DNA of 48,527 nt, from the NCBI GenBank assembly GCA_014894455.1, contig JADBLN010000030.1, positions 13,547 to 62,073 on the forward strand, given 5' to 3'. The DNA comes from Acidobacteriota bacterium. Lineage in GTDB: Bacteria; Acidobacteriota; Aminicenantia; Aminicenantales; Saccharicenantaceae. Numbering within the stretch: the first letter of the stretch is position 1; each line of letters starts with the position of its first letter. Shown one piece after another: positions 18,321-27,563 of this stretch. Under the pieces are notes generated by a model that had not been told where the DNA came from, searched no databases, and saw only the letters and a program-made list of their open reading frames with translations. The position numbers and the translations under genes are program-made.

Positions 18321-18437
18321 CTAGCGCAGGAGAGAAGGGCCCTTGTGCCGGCCGGAGAGCTTGGACAGGCCGAAAATCAGGGCCCCCAAGAGAAGGGCGC
18401 CCAGCCCCCAAAACGTAAAGAGCCCCCTTTGGCTCAT
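18321..18437 (-). CDS. 38-aa single-TM small protein (not in ORF track)
   Basis: Own translation: MSQRGLFTFWGLGALLLGALIFGLSKLSGRHKGPSLLR*; AAGGTGAG Shine-Dalgarno; upstream TTGACT-N16-TATTTT promoter-like sequence. Confidence 0.5.
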   Translation of the reverse strand: MSQRGLFTFWGLGALLLGALIFGLSKLSGRHKGPSLLR

Positions 18438-18593
18438 TTTCTCACCTTGATGGCATCCATGGCCACACCTTGTTGTTCCCTAGATTGTAAAATAACCCAG
18501 CCATTATCAAAGTCAATGGAGTTTGGCCGGATGTCCGATGATGTCAGTCTTTGTCACATCCCGGGGCAGGGCGGACACCCTCGGCAGGGCCCT

Positions 18594-19595
18594 TCAGAGG
18601 AGGACGACTTCGCGCTTGCCGCGGACGACTTCGCCGATGATCCAGGCTTTTTGGCCCCGTTCGGCGAAAAGGGCGACCGTCCGGTCGGCATCCCGGGCCG
18701 AAACGGCCAGGGCCATGCCGATACCCATGTTCAGGGTCCGGAACATCTCCCGCTCATCCACGTTTCCAGCCAGCTGGATCTTACGGAAGATGGGCGGGAT
18801 GGGCCAGGATCCCTTTTCGACCCGTACGCTGTAGCCCTCAGGGATGACCCGGGGGATGTTGTCGTAGAAGCCGCCCCCGGTGATGTGGGCCATGGATTTG
18901 ATCCGGACCTTCTTGAGGACCTCGAGGATGGCCGTGCAGTAGATCCTCGTCGGCCGAAGGAGTTCCCGCCAGAGGCCCGCTTTGATCTCCTTTTCCGAAA
19001 AAATCTTGCGGGCCAGGGAATAGCCGTTGCTGTGGAGGCCGCTCGAGGCCAGCCCGATGACGGCGTCCCCCGCCCGGCAGGCGCGGCCGTCGATGATCTT
19101 CGACTCGTCGACGAGGCCGACGCAGAATCCGGCCAGGTCCCATTTCCCGGGACCGTAAAGGCCGGGGAGCTCGGCGGTCTCGCCGCCGACGAGGGCGCAG
19201 CGGGCCTCGCGGCAGCCCCGAGCGACACCCCGGACGATGTCGACGAGCATGCGCGGTTCGACCTTGCCGACGGCGATGTAATCGAGGAAGAAGAGCGGCT
19301 CGGCGCCGAGGACGACCACGTCGTCGACGGACATGGCCACGAGGTCGACGCCCACCGTATCGTATTTGCCCACCATGGCGGCGATGAGGAGTTTCGTGCC
19401 GACGCCGTCCGTCGAGGAGACGAGGACGGGCCTTTTCATCCCGGCCAAGCGGGGTTTGAAGAGCCCGCTGAAGCCGCCGATCCCCCCGAGGACCTCGGGC
19501 CGGCCGGTCTTCCGGACGAGCGGCTTGATCAGCCGGATGAAGCGGTCCGCCGCGTCGATGTCGACGCCGGCTTTCTTGTAGGTCACGCGGGCCAT
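18594..19595 (-). CDS. purM: Phosphoribosylformylglycinamidine cyclo-ligase (AIR synthase)
   Basis: YKKAGVDIDAADRFIRLIK; SSTDGVGTKLLIA; GVDLVAMSVDDVVVLGAEPLFFLDYIAVGK; GGETAELPGLY; SSGLHSNGYSLAR; HITGGGFYDNIPRV. Confidence 0.96.
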   Translation of the reverse strand: MARVTYKKAGVDIDAADRFIRLIKPLVRKTGRPEVLGGIGGFSGLFKPRLAGMKRPVLVSSTDGVGTKLLIAAMVGKYDTVGVDLVAMSVDDVVVLGAEPLFFLDYIAVGKVEPRMLVDIVRGVARGCREARCALVGGETAELPGLYGPGKWDLAGFCVGLVDESKIIDGRACRAGDAVIGLASSGLHSNGYSLARKIFSEKEIKAGLWRELLRPTRIYCTAILEVLKKVRIKSMAHITGGGFYDNIPRVIPEGYSVRVEKGSWPIPPIFRKIQLAGNVDEREMFRTLNMGIGMALAVSARDADRTVALFAERGQKAWIIGEVVRGKREVVLL

Positions 19596-19657
19596 GAGCG
19601 CTCTCCTAGGATAATTCGTCCTTTTTATAGCACCCGCTTCCCTGCCAAGTCAAACGG

Positions 19658-19826
19658 GAGGGGGTGAAGCCTACTTTCTGCGCGGCTTTTTCGGAGGGGG
19701 TCAAACCTACCTTTTACACCCTATTTGACCCGAAAGGTGTAAAAGGTAGGTTTGACCCCATCTTAGGTTTTCCTCCTCGCCGTTGTCCCCTTGCCGAGGT
19801 GAGCAGAAAGTAAGTTTGACCCCCTC
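19658..19826. repeat. Nested double inverted repeat, REP-like family 2 (GAGGGGGTCAAACCTACCTTTT)
   Basis: Outer arms 19658-19681 / 19803-19826 (21/24 complementary) enclose inner arms 19697-19720 / 19736-19759 (24/24). Confidence 0.93.
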
Positions 19827-19869
19827 TGGCTTCCGGTGTAACCTTTTTCCCGAAGGGCGGTAATTATCC

Positions 19870-20463
19870 ATGAACGCCGATAATCCTGAGCGAGAGAAGA
19901 CCGGACGCATGTCACCGACGGATAACGAGCTGATGGAAAACGTCAGGGACGGCCGGGTCGAGAAGCTGGCCGTCCTCTTCGAAAGATACCAGACGATGCT
20001 TTACAACTTCTTCCTCCGCCTGACGGGAAACAGGGCCGCGAGCGAAGACCTCGTCCAGGAGGTCTTCATGCGGGTCCTGAAATACCGGGCCGGCTACATG
20101 GGCGACAGCCGGTTCAACGTCTGGCTCTTCCAGATCGCCCGCAACGCCCACGTCGACTACCTGAGGAAGCGGAAGAGCACGCTCCCCCTCGACGGGCAGT
20201 ACATCGAAACGCACAGCCGCGAGCCCCTGCCCGAGGCGGCCTATGAGACCAACCGGGAGGCTGAGCTCGTCCGCCGCGCCCTCGACCGCCTGCCCGTCCA
20301 GAAACGGGAGCTCCTCGTCCTCTTCCGCTTCCAGAACCTCAAGCTCCGGGAGATCGCCGAGCTCCTGGGATGCCAGGTGGGCACGGTCAAAGCCCAGGTC
20401 CACCGGGCCCTCAAGGACCTCAGTCGCATCTACCTGGACCTCCGGAAAGGGAACGTGTCATGA
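19870..20463 (+). CDS. ECF-type RNA polymerase sigma factor
   Basis: Region 2 (LFERYQTMLYNFFLRLTGNRAASEDLVQEVFMRVLKYR) and region 4 (LLVLFRFQNLKLREIAELLGCQVGTVKAQVHRALKDL). Confidence 0.93.
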   Translation: MNADNPEREKTGRMSPTDNELMENVRDGRVEKLAVLFERYQTMLYNFFLRLTGNRAASEDLVQEVFMRVLKYRAGYMGDSRFNVWLFQIARNAHVDYLRKRKSTLPLDGQYIETHSREPLPEAAYETNREAELVRRALDRLPVQKRELLVLFRFQNLKLREIAELLGCQVGTVKAQVHRALKDLSRIYLDLRKGNVS

Positions 20464-21284
20464 ACTGCGAAAAAACACAGGAAAAGTTCGCCGATTACCT
20501 GACGGAAGACCTCGAAGAGGGAAGCCGCGGCGAAGTCCAGGAACACATCCTCTCGTGCGCGGCGTGCCGCGAAGACCTCGAGAACCTGACCGTCGTTTGG
20601 GCCAAGCTCGGCGTCCTGCCCGAGGAACAGCCGGGCGGCGGCCTCCGGCACCGCTTTTACGCCATGCTCGAGGAGTACAAAGACGGGCTCGAGGCCAAGG
20701 GAAAGACGGCCCGGCCGTCCGGCCGCGCCGGGCGCCTGGCCGGCTGGAGGGAATGGTTCACGTTCCGGCGGCCCGCCTTCGCCGCCTCGTTCTCGGCCTT
20801 CCTCCTTTTCGTCGGCCTCGGCGCCGGCTGGCTTTTGAACGGCGGCCGCGCGGGAGGCGAACGCCTCACCACGCTGTCCCGCGAGGTCCAGGACATGCGC
20901 CAGCAGGTCGCCCTCTCGCTGCTGGGCAAATCCTCCGCCACGGAGCGGATCCAGGGCATCGGCTACAGCGCCGCTGTCGAAAACCCGAACGACACGACGC
21001 TGGCCGCGCTGACCGACGCGCTCGACAACGACCCCAACCCCAACGTCCGTCTCGCGGCCGTGGACGCGCTCTACCTTTTCCGGAACAAGCCGGGCGTCCG
21101 GGAAAGCCTCGTCCGGTCACTCGCCATCCAAACCTATCCGCTCGTCCAGGTCGCGCTCATCGATTTCCTGGTCGAGGTGCGGGAGGCCCGGGCCGCCGAA
21201 GCCCTCAAGGTCCTCATCGAGCGGAACGAGCTCACGCCGGAAGTCAAAAAGCGAGCCGAGCAGGGCCTGAAGCAGATCGTTTAA
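20460..21284 (+). CDS. Anti-sigma factor: zf-HC2, TM helix and C-terminal HEAT-like domain
   Basis: MNCEKTQEKFADYLTEDLEEGSRGEVQEHILSCAACREDLENL; TM helix; PNPNVRLAAVDALYLFRNKPGVRESLVRSLAIQTYPLVQVALIDFLVEV; ATGA overlap with the sigma gene. Confidence 0.88.
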   Translation: MNCEKTQEKFADYLTEDLEEGSRGEVQEHILSCAACREDLENLTVVWAKLGVLPEEQPGGGLRHRFYAMLEEYKDGLEAKGKTARPSGRAGRLAGWREWFTFRRPAFAASFSAFLLFVGLGAGWLLNGGRAGGERLTTLSREVQDMRQQVALSLLGKSSATERIQGIGYSAAVENPNDTTLAALTDALDNDPNPNVRLAAVDALYLFRNKPGVRESLVRSLAIQTYPLVQVALIDFLVEVREARAAEALKVLIERNELTPEVKKRAEQGLKQIV

Positions 21285-21302
21285 ATCATCAAGGAGAAGA
21301 AC

Positions 21303-22421
21303 ATGCGTAAAAGAATCGCGAACATCGTCATCCTGGCGTTCCTCGTCGCCGGGACGTGCGGCTGGGCCCTGGCCCAGGCCAAGGAAGCGCCGCCCGAACG
21401 GGCCGTCGTTCCGCTCAGCAACCCGGCCAAGCCGGCCAAGATCGAGATCTCGATCATCCGGGGCAGTATCACGGTCAAGGGCTACGAGGGCAAGGAAGTC
21501 ATCGTCGAGGCCCGGGTCAGGGAAAAGGCGCTGTCGAACTTCGGCGGCCTCTATACCACCGGTTACGCTCTCGTCGCGCCTCCGGCCAAGCCGGGTCAGC
21601 CGGCGCCCCCCACGGCTCCGACGCCGGCCCCCTCGGCCCAAGCTGGGCAGCGGGCAGAACAACTCAAGAAGGAGATCGAGGCGGTGACGGCCAAGAATAA
21701 TGCGGCCCTCGCCCAGAGCCTGGACGAGCAGGAAGTCCTGGCCAAGAGACTCACCCAGAGCGACAATGCCCGCAAAGTCTATGGCGAGTATTTCGAGGAC
21801 GACAAAGCGAAGCGCGAAGCGAGAGAGAAGAAGATCGCCGGGATGAAGCTCCTGTCCGGGTCCGCGTCGGGGCTCGAGATCCAGGAGGAGAATAACGTCG
21901 TCCAGGTCAGCACCGAGTCGTGGAAAGCAGCCACGGACCTCGTCATCCAGGTGCCTCGCTCGACCTCGCTCGAGGTCCGATCGACCATGGACGGGGCGGT
22001 CATCGTCGAGGGCGTCAACGGCGAGATCGACATCAACAACATCAACGGGCCGGTGACGCTGAAGAACGTTTCGGGGAACACGCTCGTCCACACCGTCAAC
22101 GGCGACATCGAGGTCACGCTGGCCCGGGTCGCGGCCGACAAGCCGCTGTCGTTCAGCACCATGAACGGCGACATCGACGTCACGCTCCCGGCCGACGTCA
22201 AGGCCAACCTCAAGATGAAGTCCGAGCAGGGCGAGATCTACAGCGACTTCGACATCAACATGACCCGGCAGCCGGCCAAGTCCGAAGCGGCGGAGAAGAC
22301 CGAGCAGGGCAAGTTCCGCATCACATTCGACAAGTCGCTCTACGGTATCGTCAACGGCGGCGGTCAGGAGATCGGCTTCAACACCTTCAGCGGCGACATC
22401 TACATCCGGAAGAAAAAGTAG
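21303..22421 (+). CDS. DUF4097-family beta-strand-repeat secreted protein
   Basis: Signal peptide and INNINGPVTLKNVSGNTLVHTVNGDIEVTLARV...TMNGDIDVTLPADVKANLKMKSEQGEIYSDFDI...NTFSGDIYIRKK. Confidence 0.87.
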   Translation: MRKRIANIVILAFLVAGTCGWALAQAKEAPPERAVVPLSNPAKPAKIEISIIRGSITVKGYEGKEVIVEARVREKALSNFGGLYTTGYALVAPPAKPGQPAPPTAPTPAPSAQAGQRAEQLKKEIEAVTAKNNAALAQSLDEQEVLAKRLTQSDNARKVYGEYFEDDKAKREAREKKIAGMKLLSGSASGLEIQEENNVVQVSTESWKAATDLVIQVPRSTSLEVRSTMDGAVIVEGVNGEIDINNINGPVTLKNVSGNTLVHTVNGDIEVTLARVAADKPLSFSTMNGDIDVTLPADVKANLKMKSEQGEIYSDFDINMTRQPAKSEAAEKTEQGKFRITFDKSLYGIVNGGGQEIGFNTFSGDIYIRKKK

Positions 22422-22571
22422 GCCCGGCTTTACGACAACGGACCAGGGGCGGCCGGGCGGCCGGCAGGGAGCGGATTCTGAGGAGCGACCGGCAGAAGTA
22501 CGGCGGAGTGGCTCGGAGCCGGACTTCTGGTAGATATCTGAAACGAGTCTTGGGGTTATCCGCGGGGTTGG

Positions 22572-23960
22572 CTATTTTCCCCGCGAGCGCTTTCTATTCC
22601 AGTAGAGGTAGGCAGGGATGCCCAGGGCGATGATGGCGAGCCCGGCGAACGAGTTCCAGAACGTTCCGATGAGGGCATTGACCGTAACGAAAAGGGCCGC
22701 CAGGACGAAGAGCCCCGGCGTCACCGGGTAGCCCAGGGCCTTATACGGACGAGGCAGGTCGGGACGCTTCTTGCGCATGACGATGACCGCGGACACAGCC
22801 AGCCCCATGAAGATCCAGTGGCCGAAGACGACATACCGAAGGAGCTGCTCAAAGGTCCCGCTCAGGCTGAGGAGGATGCTCCAGCTCCCCACGACCAGGA
22901 TGGACACGTGCGGGGTCTTGTATTTCGGATGGACGGAGGCCATCTTCCGGAAGAAGAGGCCGTCCTTGGCCATCGCGTAATAGACGCGCGGTCCGGTCAG
23001 GATGTGGCCGTTGGCCGCGCCCATGATCGAGAACAGGATGATGAACGAAACGATCGACGCGCCGAGCGGCCCGACCGCGACGTTCATCGCGTCGGCCGCG
23101 ATCCGGCTCGACCTGGCCATCTCGCCCGCCGGCACTGCGAACAGGTAGGCGGCGTTCGCCATCAGATAGAGGAGCGTAACCAGGCCGCATCCGGCGATGA
23201 TGCCGACGGGCAGGGTCCGGGAAGGATTCCGGGTCTCGCCTGAATTGTACGTGCACGACTCGAAGCCCTTGTAGGCCCAGAGTGCGGCCACCAAAGCCAG
23301 GCCGAACTTCCCGACGATGTCTCCCCCCGTGCCGGAAGCCGGAGGCGTCACGAAATTCGCCCAGTCCCCGCGCGCGAACAGGAAGACGACGACGCTGACG
23401 CCCAGTAACGCCGCAAACTTTAGCGTTGTCAGCAGGTTCTGGAAGAAAGCGCCACGCTTGACGCCGAGATAGTTGATCCCCATCAGGATCAGGATGAACA
23501 GGATGGCCACCGCTTTCTGGACGACCGGCGTCACCTGAAAGAAATGGGGCAGGTATTTCGAGGCGAAGGCCACGGACAGCGCCGCGATGCTCCCCGAATC
23601 GATGACGAGGAACAGCGTCCAGCCGAAGAGGAAACCGGCCAGCGGACCGTAAGCCTCCCGCAAGTAAACGTAGATGCCGCCGGTCTCCGAATAGGCCGCG
23701 GCCAGCTCGGCCAGAGAGAGGGCGCCGAAAACGCTCAAAAGGCCGCCCACGATCCACACGGCGAGCATGATGAGCGGCGCCTTGACCTCAGCGGCCACGG
23801 TGGCCGGCACGATGAAGATGCCCGATCCGATCATCGTGCCAACGACGATGCCGATGATGCTTCCCTTGCCGAGGACCCGGGAGAGCTGAGGGCCGGGCAC
23901 GGAGGCGGTTTCAGCCGCCGCGGTCGGTTTGCCTGTCAAACTTTTATCGTAACTGGACAT
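22572..23960 (-). CDS. APC-superfamily amino acid permease
   Basis: GSIIGIVVGTMIGSGIFIVPATVAAEVKAPLIMLAVWIVGGLLSVFGALSLAELAAAYSETGGIYVYLREAYGPLAGFLFGW. Confidence 0.93.
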   Translation of the reverse strand: MSSYDKSLTGKPTAAAETASVPGPQLSRVLGKGSIIGIVVGTMIGSGIFIVPATVAAEVKAPLIMLAVWIVGGLLSVFGALSLAELAAAYSETGGIYVYLREAYGPLAGFLFGWTLFLVIDSGSIAALSVAFASKYLPHFFQVTPVVQKAVAILFILILMGINYLGVKRGAFFQNLLTTLKFAALLGVSVVVFLFARGDWANFVTPPASGTGGDIVGKFGLALVAALWAYKGFESCTYNSGETRNPSRTLPVGIIAGCGLVTLLYLMANAAYLFAVPAGEMARSSRIAADAMNVAVGPLGASIVSFIILFSIMGAANGHILTGPRVYYAMAKDGLFFRKMASVHPKYKTPHVSILVVGSWSILLSLSGTFEQLLRYVVFGHWIFMGLAVSAVIVMRKKRPDLPRPYKALGYPVTPGLFVLAALFVTVNALIGTFWNSFAGLAIIALGIPAYLYWNRKRSRGK

Positions 23961-24102
23961 GCGGCTATCTTATGCAGGGGACACCGTAAAATCAATCGCT
24001 CAAATCGCGATTTCAACCCCGCCCCGATCTGACCGGAGCCTGAAAATTATCGATATGTGCCTTATAATAAATAAATTGCTGAGGTCCGACCCCGTTTTTT
24101 CC

Positions 24103-24129
24103 TTGACAGGGGCGGTCAGCCGGTATATT
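24103..24129 (+). promoter_or_regulatory. Sigma70-like promoter for the amidohydrolase gene
   Basis: TTGACA at 24103-24108 followed by a TATTTT -10 at about 17-bp spacing, ~40 bp upstream of the ATG. Confidence 0.5.
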
Positions 24130-24165
24130 TTTCGGCCTGATGCCGATTCTGGAGGAGGCTAACTC

Positions 24166-25923
24166 ATGGCTGGATCAGTAATCCCAAAATCGACGGGGCT
24201 GCGGGCCGTCGCTTCCGCCGCCGCGTTTCTATTCATCGCCGGGCTGGCCGCGGCCCTGTTCTCGGCGTCCGCCTGCGTCCCCAGGCCCGAGTCCGCCGAC
24301 CTCGTCCTCATCAACGGGAAGATCGTGACCGTGGACGCGGCCGTCCCCACGGCCTCCTGGGTCGCGGTCCGCGGCGGCCGCATCGCCGCCCTCGGCGCCG
24401 AGCCGAAGGACTACAAGCGCCACGTCGGCGACGGGACCGAGATCATCGACCTCGGCGGCGCGCTCGCCATCCCCGGCCTCATCGAGAGCCACGGCCATTT
24501 CACGGGCCTCGGCTCCTCCAAGATGGTCCTCGATCTGACCAAGGCCCGCTCCTGGGATGACATCGTGGCCCTGGTCGCCGAGGCCGCCGCAACGACCACG
24601 CCCGGCGAGTGGATCCTCGGCCGCGGCTGGCACCAGGACAAGTGGGACCGCGTGCCCGAGCCCAACATCGACGGCCTGCCCCTTCACGCTGCCCTCAGTA
24701 AAGCGACTCCGAACAACCCGGTCCTCCTGACCCACGCCAGCGGCCACTCGTCGCTCGTCAACGCCAAGGCCATGGAGCTCTCCAAGATCACGAGCGCGAC
24801 GACCAATCCCGCCGGGGGCGAGATCATCCGCGATGCCAAGGGGAACGCCATCGGCGCATTCCTCGAAACGGCCCAGGGCCTCGTCCGCTACCAGGCCGGC
24901 CACGATACCCCCGAGGAGGCCCAGGCGCGGGCACGCAAGCAGGTCGAACTCGCTGCGCAAGAATGCCTCGTCCACGGCGTCACGACCTTCCACGACGCCG
25001 GCGCCTCCTTTTCGACGATCGACCTCTACAAGAAGATGGCCGAAGAGGGCGCCCTCCCCGTCCGTCTCTATGTCATGCTCGGCGCCGGCAACAGGGCCCT
25101 GGCCGAGCGCGGCGCATCCTACCGGATGATCGGCGCCGTCGACAACCATCTGACCGTCCGGACCATCAAGCGGCTCATCGACGGCGCGCTCGGCGCCCAC
25201 GGCGCCTGGCTCCTCGAGCCCTACGCCGACCTCCCGGCCTCGACCGGCCTCAACACGGAGTCGATCGAGGAAATGAAGGAAACGACGAAATTCGCCATCG
25301 CAAACGGCTTCCAGCTCGCGACCCACGCCATCGGCGACCGGGGAAACCGCGAGACGCTCGACATCTACGAGGCAGCCTTCAAGGCCCATCCGGAAAAAAC
25401 CGACCTGCGCTGGCGGATCGAGCACGCCCAGCATCTCAGCCTCGACGACATCCCGCGCTTCGGCAAGCTCGGCGTCATCCCGGCCATGCAGGCCATCCAC
25501 TGCACCTCCGACGCACCGTGGATTGCCAAGCGCCTCGGCGAGAAGCGGGCCGGGGAAGGCGCCTACGTCTGGCGGAAGCTCATGGACACGGGAGCCGTCA
25601 TCCCCAACGGGACCGACGTCCCGGTCGAACCCATCGACCCCATGTCCTGCTTCTTCGCCGCGGTGACCCGCAAGCTCAAGGACGGGACGGCGTTTTTCCC
25701 CGACCAGAAGATGACCCGCGAGGAAGCCCTCCGCTCCTACACCATCAACGGCGCCTACGCCGGCTTCGAAGAGGGGACCAAGGGCTCTCTCTCCGTGGGC
25801 AAGCTCGCCGACATCACCGTGCTCGACCGCGACATCCTGACCTGTCCCGATGACGACATCCCGGGGACCGGGGTCCTCTACACCATCATCGGCGGCAAAG
25901 TGCTCTACAAGAAAGGCGGTTGA
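24166..25923 (+). CDS. YtcJ-type amidohydrolase (exported)
   Basis: ADLVLINGKIVTVDAAVPTASWVAVRGGRIAALG; GGALAIPGLIESHGHFTGLG; GWHQDKW; QLATHAIGDRGNRETLDIYEAA; RIEHAQHL; NGTDVPVEPIDP. Confidence 0.92.
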   Translation: MAGSVIPKSTGLRAVASAAAFLFIAGLAAALFSASACVPRPESADLVLINGKIVTVDAAVPTASWVAVRGGRIAALGAEPKDYKRHVGDGTEIIDLGGALAIPGLIESHGHFTGLGSSKMVLDLTKARSWDDIVALVAEAAATTTPGEWILGRGWHQDKWDRVPEPNIDGLPLHAALSKATPNNPVLLTHASGHSSLVNAKAMELSKITSATTNPAGGEIIRDAKGNAIGAFLETAQGLVRYQAGHDTPEEAQARARKQVELAAQECLVHGVTTFHDAGASFSTIDLYKKMAEEGALPVRLYVMLGAGNRALAERGASYRMIGAVDNHLTVRTIKRLIDGALGAHGAWLLEPYADLPASTGLNTESIEEMKETTKFAIANGFQLATHAIGDRGNRETLDIYEAAFKAHPEKTDLRWRIEHAQHLSLDDIPRFGKLGVIPAMQAIHCTSDAPWIAKRLGEKRAGEGAYVWRKLMDTGAVIPNGTDVPVEPIDPMSCFFAAVTRKLKDGTAFFPDQKMTREEALRSYTINGAYAGFEEGTKGSLSVGKLADITVLDRDILTCPDDDIPGTGVLYTIIGGKVLYKKGG

Positions 25924-26021
25924 GCGGCTCTCCGTCAGAATTCGGGGAATCCTCCTTTCGGTTCGGCTCAGGATATCACCCCTAACCCCCCGGCCCCCCG
26001 GGAACCAGTCCCGGCGGTTCC

Positions 26022-26051
26022 CCCGTCCCGCTTCGAGAGAAGCGGGACGGG
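26022..26051. repeat. Perfect 13-bp stem hairpin with GAGA tetraloop
   Basis: CCCGTCCCGCTTC-GAGA-GAAGCGGGACGGG. Confidence 0.85.
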
Positions 26052-26139
26052 CCCCCCTCCGCTACGGGGGTCTTCGGAGTGACATCCATCGCCGCCTCAC
26101 GGAGGACTTCCCAATAGTCGGAGAATAAAATAAAAATAC

Positions 26140-26182
26140 TTGACGCAGCCACCAATATATCGTATATTTACGATATACGATA
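26140..26182 (+). promoter_or_regulatory. Promoter with overlapping palindromic ArsR-type operator
   Basis: TTGACG (26140-26145)-N17-TATATT (26163-26168); TATCGTATAT-TTACG-ATATACGATA perfect inverted repeat at 26158-26182 overlaps the -10. Confidence 0.82.
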
Positions 26183-26199
26183 AAACAAAAGGAGACGCG

Positions 26200-26637
26200 A
26201 TGGCCCAAGCGAAGACCGGCTCGTTCGATCCCGCCCTCGTCCGGACGGCGGGCCTGGCCAAAGCCCTGGCCCACCCCGTCCGCATCCGCATCCTCGAGAT
26301 CCTGGCTTCCCGCCGGGCCTGCATCTGCGGCTGTCTCGTCGACCGTCTTCCCCTCGCCCAGTCGACGGTCTCCCGGCATCTTGGGGAGCTCCGGAACGCC
26401 GGGCTCATCCGGGGGGATGTCGACGGGCCCCGCATATGTTACTGCCTCGACCCGAAGACCGTAGACGAGGCCGGGGCGGCCTTTGCGGACGTGTTCCGTC
26501 GCCTTTGTAAGCCGCCCGGCGACGCCGCGAAAGGCCCGTCACCGGACTCATACCGTCCTCGGCCCGCCGCTCGGGGCGGATCCTACAAAGCGGGCCCCCG
26601 CTCCAAACCGAAGGCCAAGAGTTGCCGAAAGCCATAA
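26200..26637 (+). CDS. ArsR/SmtB-family regulator with CICGC motif
   Basis: LAKALAHPVRIRILEILASRRACICGCLVDRLPLAQSTVSRHLGELRNAGLIRG, start at 26200 after GGAG. Confidence 0.9.
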   Translation: MAQAKTGSFDPALVRTAGLAKALAHPVRIRILEILASRRACICGCLVDRLPLAQSTVSRHLGELRNAGLIRGDVDGPRICYCLDPKTVDEAGAAFADVFRRLCKPPGDAAKGPSPDSYRPRPAARGGSYKAGPRSKPKAKSCRKP

Positions 26638-26653
26638 ATAAAAAGGAGATACC

Positions 26654-27547
26654 ATGACCAGCGACAAGGAAAGAGAAAGCGAACGCCTCAAGGAGCTCGT
26701 CCGCGAGAAATACGCCCAGATCGCCCGGGAGGCGCCCAAGCCCGGAAGCTCCCCCGCCGTCCGGGCCTCGTCCTCATGCTGCGGCCCGGCCGCCAGCCCT
26801 TGCTGCTGCGCTCCCGCGGCCGAGCCGTCGGCCTCAACCTACTACGGCGAGGACATCGCCGGCATCAAAGAGGCCTACGAAAAGCTTGACGGTCACATGG
26901 ACGAGGCCGACCTCGGCCTCGGCTGCGGCCTGCCGACCGAGCACGCCGGGCTCGCCGCGGGCCAGACCGTGGTCGACCTCGGCTCGGGCGCCGGGAACGA
27001 CGTCTTCATCGCCCGCTCCGTCGTCGGCGAGACGGGCCGGGTCATCGGCGTCGACATGACGCCCGAGATGATCGACAAGGCCAGGGCCAACGCCGAGCGC
27101 CGCGGCTTCCGAAACGTCGAGTTCCGCCTCGGCGACATCGAGGCCCTGCCCGTCGACGACGCGGCGGCCGACGTCGTCGTCAGCAACTGCGTCCTCAACC
27201 TCGTCCCCGATAAGCGCCTGGCCTTCGCCGAGATCTTCCGCGTCCTCAAGCCGGGCGGCCGGTTCTGCGTCTCGGACATCGTCCTCCGGGGCGAGCTCCC
27301 GGCCAAGTTCCAGGAGGTGGCCGAGCTCTACGTCGGCTGTGTCGCCGGCGCGCTCGACGCCGAGGAGTACCTGGCGATCGTCCACGAAACGGGATTCACC
27401 GGGATCGACATCAAGGTCGCGAAACGGCTCGACCTCCCTGACGAATACATCCTGAAATATATCAGCGCCGAGGAGCTGGCCGCCTACCGCGCGTCCGGCG
27501 CCGCCGTCCTCAGCATAACCGTCGTCGGGACCCGGCCCTCGAGCTGA
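26654..27547 (+). CDS. arsM: Arsenite methyltransferase with Cys-rich N-terminus
   Basis: YYGEDIAGIKEAYEKLDGHMDEADLGLGCGLPTEHAGLAAGQTVVDLGSGAGNDVFIA...DIEALPVDDAAADVVVSNCVLNLVPDK. Confidence 0.92.
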   Translation: MTSDKERESERLKELVREKYAQIAREAPKPGSSPAVRASSSCCGPAASPCCCAPAAEPSASTYYGEDIAGIKEAYEKLDGHMDEADLGLGCGLPTEHAGLAAGQTVVDLGSGAGNDVFIARSVVGETGRVIGVDMTPEMIDKARANAERRGFRNVEFRLGDIEALPVDDAAADVVVSNCVLNLVPDKRLAFAEIFRVLKPGGRFCVSDIVLRGELPAKFQEVAELYVGCVAGALDAEEYLAIVHETGFTGIDIKVAKRLDLPDEYILKYISAEELAAYRASGAAVLSITVVGTRPSS

Positions 27548-27563
27548 AAAAGAGAACAAAGCA

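Noticed and set aside
19658-19826. Possible CRISPR repeat array
   Set aside because: The repeats are two nested inverted pairs rather than regularly spaced direct repeats; no cas genes in the window.
20243-21310. 355-aa plus-strand ORF overlapping sigma and anti-sigma genes
   Set aside because: Shifted frame, Arg/Pro-rich; the sigma and anti-sigma frames have clear domains.
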